NCBI GenBank assembly: GCA_910587805.1
Contig: CAJUNM010000014.1
Location: forward strand, 1-48,146
Origin: an uncultured Christensenellaceae bacterium
GTDB lineage: Bacteria; Bacillota; Clostridia; Christensenellales; Pumilibacteraceae
DNA: 48,146 bases
Direction: 5' to 3'
Below, one piece after another: positions 42,043 to 48,146 of this stretch. Position 1 is the stretch's first letter; each line of letters opens with the position of its first letter. A model generated the notes under the pieces. The model saw nothing but the letters and a program-made list of their open reading frames with translations, did not search any database and was not told the origin of the DNA. The position numbers and the translations under genes were made by a program.

Positions 42043-44523
42043 ATGAAAAAGATAACAAGTGAACTCGCGGCGATAATAATGTCGTTTGCAATGCTTGCGT
42101 CTATGCTCGCGGCGTGCGATCGCAAGCCCGAAGGCGGCGGCACGTTCACGCCGCCTGTGGACGAGGATCCGTACGTGACCGAGCTTTCCGTGGTCACGCC
42201 GCCCGCAAAAACGACGTACAAGGCGGGGCAATTGTTCGACCCCGCGGGCATGAAGCTTCTCGCCAAGTGGAGTGACGGCGAGGACGAGGACTTAAGCCCG
42301 AGCGAGTGCAAAAAGTCGCCTGCGGGTCCGCTCGAGGCGGGAACTACCGCAATAACGTTTACATACGAGGGCGCGTCTTGCTCGCAGGCTATAACGGTAA
42401 CGGACAGAACGCTCGTAAACGTAACGTTCGACAGCTCCGCCGTAAAAGATAATCAGGTGGCGGGCGCGATCGATTTGACCGTGATAAAGGTCGAAGCGTT
42501 ATACGACGACAAGACGAGCGAGACTGTTACCGCGGGGCAGTATAAGCTTACCGAAAAAGGACAGGTCATATCCAATCCGAACGCTTATGTTATCTCACCG
42601 GGTCAGCATACCGTTAAAGTCGAGTTCGGCGGATTCAGTCATGAGTTTTCGTTCTTTGCGGCACTTGAAGGCTTTACCGTGCCGATCACCGTTTACGGCG
42701 CCGACGATTTCGAAAGGATGATAGCGAGTAAAGAGAGCTTTTTGTATAAACCCAATGCGTCCGATTCGTATAATCACGGCGGGTTTGAAAACGGCGAGTC
42801 CATGATATACAACATATTCGGCGGCGCGGTCATGCGGTTTTACATATATCTCGAAAAGCAGACCGAAGTCGAAATGAAGGTGCGCGCCGCAAGCTCGCAA
42901 TTGCTTGCAAACAGTTGGGACGACGTCCGTAAGATGGGCGAAGAACAGTTTAACAAGGTTTTCGAGATCAGCAAAGTAAAAGTAGACCACACGACAAACG
43001 CTCCGGAACTCGACGGCGGTAACGAGATCAAAACCGCCATACCGATCGAAGATTACGTTATACTGCCGGGCGGAAGCTCAGAAACGCACGATCCCGCATT
43101 GAAGGGGAACTACGTGAATTTATCTCTCGGCGAGACTGTTTTGGAAGCGGGTTACAACATCGTCGAGTTTAAGTGCGTCTCCGAATACGTAGACTTCAGC
43201 GGCATTAAACGCGGATGTCAGTTCGTAAGTCTTACGGTGCAAACGGCTTTTACCGCCGAGCATGCGCACGAGCCGGTTAAATCCGACGCGACCGCGCCCG
43301 ACTGTATTCACTACGGCGTCGAGCAATACTATACCTGCGGCGTTTGCGGCAGAATGTTCTCCGACGAGGAATGCACAGATAGATTGCTCGCTTATAAATA
43401 CGTGCAACCCGTGCCAGGCAGCCATACGCCGGATATTCCTGCGGCGACCTGTTCGGCGGAACAGCATTGTACGGTTTGCGGCAAAAAGCTCGCCGATAAA
43501 GTTCCGCACACGTTCGAGCACGATTTATGCTCGTATGACGGCGAGGCGGAATGCACGGTCTGCCACGATAAATTTCAAGGCGGACACATCTTGCACTGCG
43601 TGACCGAACAAGGCGTTACCGAAATCGAGTGTATTCAATGCAATAAAACGCTCGGGGTAAAGATACAAGCCGAAAACACGACAAGTGTCAAGCATTATAA
43701 TAAGAACGGAACGCTCAACGATTTGACATGGCATATCAAAGCCGAAACCAACGTGCCCAATAACGAAAATAATTATGACGAAGGTTGGCACGCCGTATCG
43801 AACGGCACGGAAGGCAGTTGTTTGTGGGATTTGAACGGAGCGAATTGGCAAGGCGGATATATGGAAATTTCCGTAAACGTAGCGGAAGCGGGTGTTTATA
43901 CGTTCGCCGCCCGAACGCAGTACGGCGGAAATACCAATAACGGCAGCGAACCGCAAGACTTGACGGGAATCCTCTCGTACTGCGTCAATCCCGTCGGCGA
44001 GCGATCGTTTACCCCGATAAACGGTAAAGCCGTGCCCGCAAGCCGCGGCATAAATTGGAACAGACTTTATCTTTGGGGCACGACCGTATTTGCGGATATA
44101 AATCTTAATGCGGGCAACAACACCGTCGTGTTGAAGATAGCGGACGTCGACGGAGTTCGCGCGTGCCAGATAGACAGCTTTATATTCGAGAAGAAGGGCG
44201 AAATCAAGCATCCCGACGCCGAGATAATTTCTTGGGACGCGAGTACGGGCTTATACGATGCGGGAACAAGACAGTACGGGAGCGACGTCGCATTCGTCGA
44301 CGACGGTATCCTGTGCATAGCAAGCAAGCCCGTTTATATGCGCATAAAGCTTACCGACGAAAAAGCGCAAGAGCTCGGTTGGGCGTTTGAAGACGTTGCG
44401 ATAACGCAAGACGTATTGACCGCAGCGAATTTCGTTACGACTGCGGGCGAGCATAGCGCAACGTTCACCGTGGAAAAGTACGGCAAAACGTATTCCGCCG
44501 CATTCAACTACACCGTCGTTTAG
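42043..44523 (+). CDS. large surface lipoprotein with Ig-like and CBM-like domains
   Basis: An 826-residue lipoprotein (lipobox LAAC, Cys25). Residues about 45-120 look like a bacterial Ig-like (Big_3) domain: VTPPAKTTYKAGQLFDPAGM, in part. About 405-538 is a cysteine-rich region with four CxxC pairs (CGVC, CTVC, CTVC, CIQC) of a kind repeated in Clostridia surface proteins. About 540-710 resembles a CBM6/CBM35 carbohydrate-binding domain (QAENTTSVKHYNKNG, YMEISVNVAEAGVYTFAART). A final Ig-like domain follows. It is in an operon with a GH3 glycosidase 8 bases downstream, so a shared role in glycan capture is likely. AAGGAGAGG precedes the ATG. Confidence 0.8.
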   Translation: MKKITSELAAIIMSFAMLASMLAACDRKPEGGGTFTPPVDEDPYVTELSVVTPPAKTTYKAGQLFDPAGMKLLAKWSDGEDEDLSPSECKKSPAGPLEAGTTAITFTYEGASCSQAITVTDRTLVNVTFDSSAVKDNQVAGAIDLTVIKVEALYDDKTSETVTAGQYKLTEKGQVISNPNAYVISPGQHTVKVEFGGFSHEFSFFAALEGFTVPITVYGADDFERMIASKESFLYKPNASDSYNHGGFENGESMIYNIFGGAVMRFYIYLEKQTEVEMKVRAASSQLLANSWDDVRKMGEEQFNKVFEISKVKVDHTTNAPELDGGNEIKTAIPIEDYVILPGGSSETHDPALKGNYVNLSLGETVLEAGYNIVEFKCVSEYVDFSGIKRGCQFVSLTVQTAFTAEHAHEPVKSDATAPDCIHYGVEQYYTCGVCGRMFSDEECTDRLLAYKYVQPVPGSHTPDIPAATCSAEQHCTVCGKKLADKVPHTFEHDLCSYDGEAECTVCHDKFQGGHILHCVTEQGVTEIECIQCNKTLGVKIQAENTTSVKHYNKNGTLNDLTWHIKAETNVPNNENNYDEGWHAVSNGTEGSCLWDLNGANWQGGYMEISVNVAEAGVYTFAARTQYGGNTNNGSEPQDLTGILSYCVNPVGERSFTPINGKAVPASRGINWNRLYLWGTTVFADINLNAGNNTVVLKIADVDGVRACQIDSFIFEKKGEIKHPDAEIISWDASTGLYDAGTRQYGSDVAFVDDGILCIASKPVYMRIKLTDEKAQELGWAFEDVAITQDVLTAANFVTTAGEHSATFTVEKYGKTYSAAFNYTVV

Positions 44524-44531
44524 GAGAACAC

Positions 44532-47500
44532 ATGAAACTTTTGGTAAGACATTACATAATACTCGCCGTCATGATCGTTTTGTCGGTGGGACTCATCGTC
44601 GGCAATTGTATTTGTTCGATCAATGCTCAGGCTATAACAAATCTTCTGTGCGGGCGCGGCATTAAGTTCGACGGCGAGGACGTCGAACAAGCTATGGCGG
44701 AAAGCGACGCGCTCGTTCGCAATATTTGCGATGAGGGTATAACTCTGCTCAAAAACGAGGGCGGCAAAAACGGCAAAGGCGTGCTTCCGCTCGATAAAGA
44801 CAACCGCAAACTCAATCTTTTCGGTTGGTCGTCCACCGACAACGGATTTTTGCTGACCGGTTTCGGAAGCGGCGCCGCAACGATACATGCGGCAAAGAAA
44901 GTGTCGCTGCGCGCCGGACTGAAAGAGCAAGGCTTTGCCGTGAACGAGGAGCTTCTCGAAAAATATAAGCGTTATAAAGAGACGCGCGAGGATAAAATGG
45001 AAAGCGACGACCCGTTTATGCTCATTGAGCCTACGCGCGAGTTTTACGACGACGCGACCATGAAAACGGCGAAAGAGTTTTCAAACACAGCGCTCATAGC
45101 ATTCACCCGTAACGGCGGGGAGAGCGTGGAAATGCCGACGTGGCAGAAAAAGTTCAAGCTTTCAACCGACGCAAACCGCACGTACTTGCAGCTTTCCACC
45201 GAAGAAGAAGCGCTGATCGAGCTCGTTACCGAAAACTTTGAAAACGTAATTATAATACTCAATACCGCTAATCCGTTGGAACTCGGATTTTTGGATAACG
45301 GCAAAATAGACGCGGCGCTCAACGTCGGCTTTTGCGGACAGTCCGGCACGAACGCCATAGGCAGAATTCTCAAGGGCGAAGTGAATCCGTCGGGGCGCAC
45401 CGTCGATACCTACGCAAAGGATTGGCGCAGCGCTCCGTCGTACGCAGACAGACTTAAAAACGGGAGCGACGCCAATTATACGGAAAATATTTACATCGGG
45501 TATAAGTGGTACGAAACGGCGTTTGCGGATAAGATCAAACACGAGGCGTACGGAAAGACGTTCGACTATTCGACCGAGGAAGGCTACCGCGATATAGTAA
45601 AGTATCCGTTCGGCTACGGGCTTTCGTACACGACTTTTGATTGGAGTGTGGAAAGTGCAAGAGTAACGGCGGGCGACGAGCAAGCCGTCTTAAAGGGCGC
45701 GCAAATAAACAATAAAAACGCGCATATCGACGTGGAAATCGCCGTGACGAACACGGGCGGCGTCGCGGGCAAAGAAGTTGTGCAGCTTTACGCATCCGCG
45801 CCGTATAAGGGCGGTATAGAAAAGCCTGCGGTGACGCTTGTGGATTTTGCAAAGACCAGCTTGCTCGAACCGAATAATACCGAGTACGTAACGCTGTCAT
45901 TCGATATTTACGATATAGCGAGCTATGATTGCTACGACGCGAACGAAAACGGCGTTGCGGCGTATGAGCTCGAAGCGGGCAATTACAGTATTTCGCTGCG
46001 CAACAACGCGCACGAAGTGAACGAATGCGAGAACAGCGTAATAGAGTTTTCGCTGCCCGATCTTCTCACATATAAGCGAGATCCCAAGACAAAGCGTATC
46101 GTCAAGAACCGCTTTACGGGCGAGTCGGCTTACGGCGGAGTGCCTATCGACGGCAGCACCGCGGGCGCGCCCATAACTTATTTGACGCGTTCGAATTTCG
46201 CCGGCACGTTTCCCGTAAGTATAACGTCGCAGCGCACAAGCAAGGATGTTATCAAAACGGCGTCGAGATTTATTTACGACGGCTACGAGGGCGCGGAAAA
46301 GCCCGCGCAAGGCGTTGCGGGGACCTTGCGCATATGGACGCGCGAGGACGGAAGCGACGCAAACAGAGACGACCTTAAAGGCACGAGCGGTGTACCGCTC
46401 AAATTAAACGAGGAGCTTGTAAAGGCGATAGGCTCCAATTACAACGCGTCCGAATACGGGCAATTGCTCGATCAAATAACGATCGACGAATTATTTACGC
46501 TCGTCGAAAGCTCGGGATATTGTAATGACGAAATGCTTTCCATAGGCAAAGCCTATCACCGCGATCCGGACGGTCCGAGCGGATTTTTAGCCGATTACGG
46601 CGCGCTCGTCGATACGTCGAAGTGGTCGGGCTTCCCGTCCGAAACCATCATCGGCGCGACGTTCGGCAAGTCGATCGCGTTTCAGTTCGGCAGAGCGGTA
46701 GGCAACGAAGGCGCGACGACGGGTGTAAGCGGTTGGTACGCGCCCGCAGTCAATCTGCATCGAACTCCTTATAACGGCAGATATTTCGAGTACTACAGCG
46801 AGGACAGCGTGCTGTCGGGCTATATGGGCGCGTACGTGATCAAAGGCGCGGCGAGTGCAAACTTGTATTGTTATCTCAAGCATTTCGCGCTATCCGAAAT
46901 GGGTATAAATCCGAAGGATGTGAATGTTTGGGTCACGGAGCAAGCGCTGCGTGAGGTCTATTTGCGCCCGTTCGAGATAGCCGTCAAGGACGGCGAAGCC
47001 AACGCTATTATGAGTGCGTTCAATAATATCGGCGCGACATGGGCGGGCGGAAACAAAGCGCTTCTCACCGATATATTGCGCAACGAGTGGGGATTCCGCG
47101 GCACGGTCATAACCGATTGGTCGACGGGCGACGCGCTTATGCCGCCCGATCAAGGTATTCGCGCGGGCAACGATATTTGGCTCAACCCGAACGATAACGC
47201 TACCAAACCGCTCGATAGGAGCGACCCCACCAACGTTTATCTTGCACGCAATTCCGCGCACAATATGATTTATACGATTTGCAACACGTACGTGCGTCAC
47301 ACGCAGTACGATCCCGCCGACGGCGAGTTCGCGGCGAGCGTGGGAATTCGCAATGTGGATAAGGTGTTCCCGTGGTGGATCCCTATCCTCGTCGTTGTGG
47401 ACGTGCTTATATTCGGCGTTGCGATATTCGAGATAGTTTGGATATTCGTTAAAGGCAGAAAGCGTCATCTTGCGATGAAAACCGCAGCCGCCGCGGGCGT

Positions 47501-47912
47501 CGAGTACGTCGAGCCGACGCGATCGTACAGACCGAAAAAGCCGCGCGCGGAAAAGGCGGAAAATGCGGAAAAGGCGAGATCGCAAGAGACGGAAACATTG
47601 CGCGATGAGGAGACCGCGGCGATCGCGGCTGCGAACGAGTCAGAGCCGAAACCGGACGAACACATGGCGGATTGTAATGTCGAAAGCGAGACGATACGCG
47701 AGCAGATGTTAACGTTTGCCGCGGAACTCAGCGATTTGACGGAATATATGAACAAGCTTAAAGAAGCGGACGAGAAAAAGCGCATAGCGGCGGAAAAGCG
47801 GCGCGAGGCTAATAAAAACAAACCGAAAAAACCGAAAGTTCCGTCGCAAAAACAGCAGATCGCCGATATGCAAAAGGAAATAGAGGAACTCAAAAAATTG
47901 CTGAAGAAATAA
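44532..47912 (+). CDS. membrane-anchored GH3 glycoside hydrolase, inverted domain order
   Basis: An 1126-residue GH3 enzyme (beta-glucosidase-like). The usual C-terminal alpha/beta sandwich comes first (about residues 50-390, LLKNEG, NPSGRTVDTYAKDW, YPFGYGLSYTTF), then an FN3-like domain, then the TIM barrel (about 640-900) with the nucleophile Asp862 in VITDWSTGD and the upstream KHFALSEM motif. This order is known for a few gut GH3 enzymes. A hydrophobic N-terminus (8-28) and a second segment near 947-972 (PILVVVDVLIFGVAIFEIVW) would hold the catalytic part outside. A Lys/Glu-rich, coiled-coil tail of about 150 residues follows inside the cell. The exact glycan is unknown. Confidence 0.9.
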   Translation: MKLLVRHYIILAVMIVLSVGLIVGNCICSINAQAITNLLCGRGIKFDGEDVEQAMAESDALVRNICDEGITLLKNEGGKNGKGVLPLDKDNRKLNLFGWSSTDNGFLLTGFGSGAATIHAAKKVSLRAGLKEQGFAVNEELLEKYKRYKETREDKMESDDPFMLIEPTREFYDDATMKTAKEFSNTALIAFTRNGGESVEMPTWQKKFKLSTDANRTYLQLSTEEEALIELVTENFENVIIILNTANPLELGFLDNGKIDAALNVGFCGQSGTNAIGRILKGEVNPSGRTVDTYAKDWRSAPSYADRLKNGSDANYTENIYIGYKWYETAFADKIKHEAYGKTFDYSTEEGYRDIVKYPFGYGLSYTTFDWSVESARVTAGDEQAVLKGAQINNKNAHIDVEIAVTNTGGVAGKEVVQLYASAPYKGGIEKPAVTLVDFAKTSLLEPNNTEYVTLSFDIYDIASYDCYDANENGVAAYELEAGNYSISLRNNAHEVNECENSVIEFSLPDLLTYKRDPKTKRIVKNRFTGESAYGGVPIDGSTAGAPITYLTRSNFAGTFPVSITSQRTSKDVIKTASRFIYDGYEGAEKPAQGVAGTLRIWTREDGSDANRDDLKGTSGVPLKLNEELVKAIGSNYNASEYGQLLDQITIDELFTLVESSGYCNDEMLSIGKAYHRDPDGPSGFLADYGALVDTSKWSGFPSETIIGATFGKSIAFQFGRAVGNEGATTGVSGWYAPAVNLHRTPYNGRYFEYYSEDSVLSGYMGAYVIKGAASANLYCYLKHFALSEMGINPKDVNVWVTEQALREVYLRPFEIAVKDGEANAIMSAFNNIGATWAGGNKALLTDILRNEWGFRGTVITDWSTGDALMPPDQGIRAGNDIWLNPNDNATKPLDRSDPTNVYLARNSAHNMIYTICNTYVRHTQYDPADGEFAASVGIRNVDKVFPWWIPILVVVDVLIFGVAIFEIVWIFVKGRKRHLAMKTAAAAGVEYVEPTRSYRPKKPRAEKAENAEKARSQETETLRDEETAAIAAANESEPKPDEHMADCNVESETIREQMLTFAAELSDLTEYMNKLKEADEKKRIAAEKRREANKNKPKKPKVPSQKQQIADMQKEIEELKKLLKK

Positions 47913-47957
47913 TGCGCGATGCGAAATCGGTAAAATTATATCTATACAGTTCTTTAC

Positions 47958-47991
47958 GGAGCAGACGTCGGTAATGGCGTCTGCTCCTTTT
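47958..47991 (+). terminator. terminator after the GH3 gene
   Basis: GGAGCAGACG (47958-47967) pairs with CGTCTGCTCC (47978-47987), 10 bp perfect, followed by TTTTAC. Confidence 0.88.
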
Positions 47992-48011
47992 ACAAGTATA
48001 GGTATCTCGCC

Positions 48012-48121
48012 GAAGGCTCGGAACAGCCTGCGCCTGCCGCATAGGACAAAACTCTATCGGCGCGGGCATTGCCGCATGAAAAATAAGAGAATGACCGAGT
48101 GATCGAATAATCGGTCTTTTT
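48012..48121. repeat. repeat copy and second hairpin at the window end
   Basis: GGAACAGCCTGCGCCTGCCG followed by CATAGGACAAAA (48021-48052) is a diverged copy of the repeat upstream of purF. A second hairpin, GACCGA (48093-48098) with TCGGTC (48111-48116) followed by a T5 run, resembles another terminator. No gene is seen between 47913 and 48146. Confidence 0.55.
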
Positions 48122-48146
48122 ATGCGTTAAATAATATTTCTTCAAA

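Overview
The window reads as a chromosome segment of a Gram-positive, Clostridia-like bacterium, probably an uncultured gut lineage. Several traits point that way: the classic S10/spc/alpha ribosomal gene order, a zinc-binding S14 and a four-cysteine S4, a KOW-domain gene between map and infA, a YerC-type repressor, lipobox-bearing lipoproteins, and many surface proteins with InlB-type B-repeats and BspA-type leucine-rich repeats. Genus-level assignment cannot be made from the sequence alone.

Region 1 (1-12568) is the end of the S10 operon followed by the spc and alpha operons: rplP (truncated by the window edge), rpmC, rpsQ, rplN, rplX, rplE, rpsN, rpsH, rplF, rplR, rpsE, rpmD, rplO, secY, adk, map, a KOW protein, infA, rpmJ, rpsM, rpsK, rpsD, rpoA and rplQ. 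All are on the plus strand and mostly tightly packed. Four gaps (after rpsE, secY, infA and rpmJ) hold copies of a hairpin-forming repeat whose stems vary in sequence but stay complementary.

Region 2 (12569-28534) is accessory. It holds a two-gene operon of large surface lipoproteins with InlB-type repeats (the first contains a G12 tract), a Fic protein under a promoter buried in a near-perfect palindrome, and a zinc-ribbon protein divergent from a TtcA-like tRNA thiolase. A cation efflux protein and mnmA follow, then a second surface pair: a leucine-rich/B-repeat/glycine-rich protein and a lipoprotein with an HExxH metallopeptidase motif.

Region 3 (28535-35859) holds purF, a polar amino-acid ABC transporter whose substrate-binding lipoprotein appears circularly permuted, a YerC-like regulator, a PpiC/PrsA-like foldase lipoprotein, and the ybaB-recR pair.

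Region 4 (35860-48146) holds a heterodimeric ABC exporter, a LytTR response regulator broken in frame exactly at a G10 tract between its receiver and DNA-binding domains, its GHKL sensor kinase, a large lipoprotein with a carbohydrate-binding-like domain, and a membrane-anchored GH3 glycosidase with inverted domain order. The G10 tract suggests a phase-variable two-component system. Direct repeats 21 bp apart just upstream of the lipoprotein/GH3 promoter make that operon a possible target. No rRNA, complete tRNA, CRISPR array, transposase or phage gene was seen.
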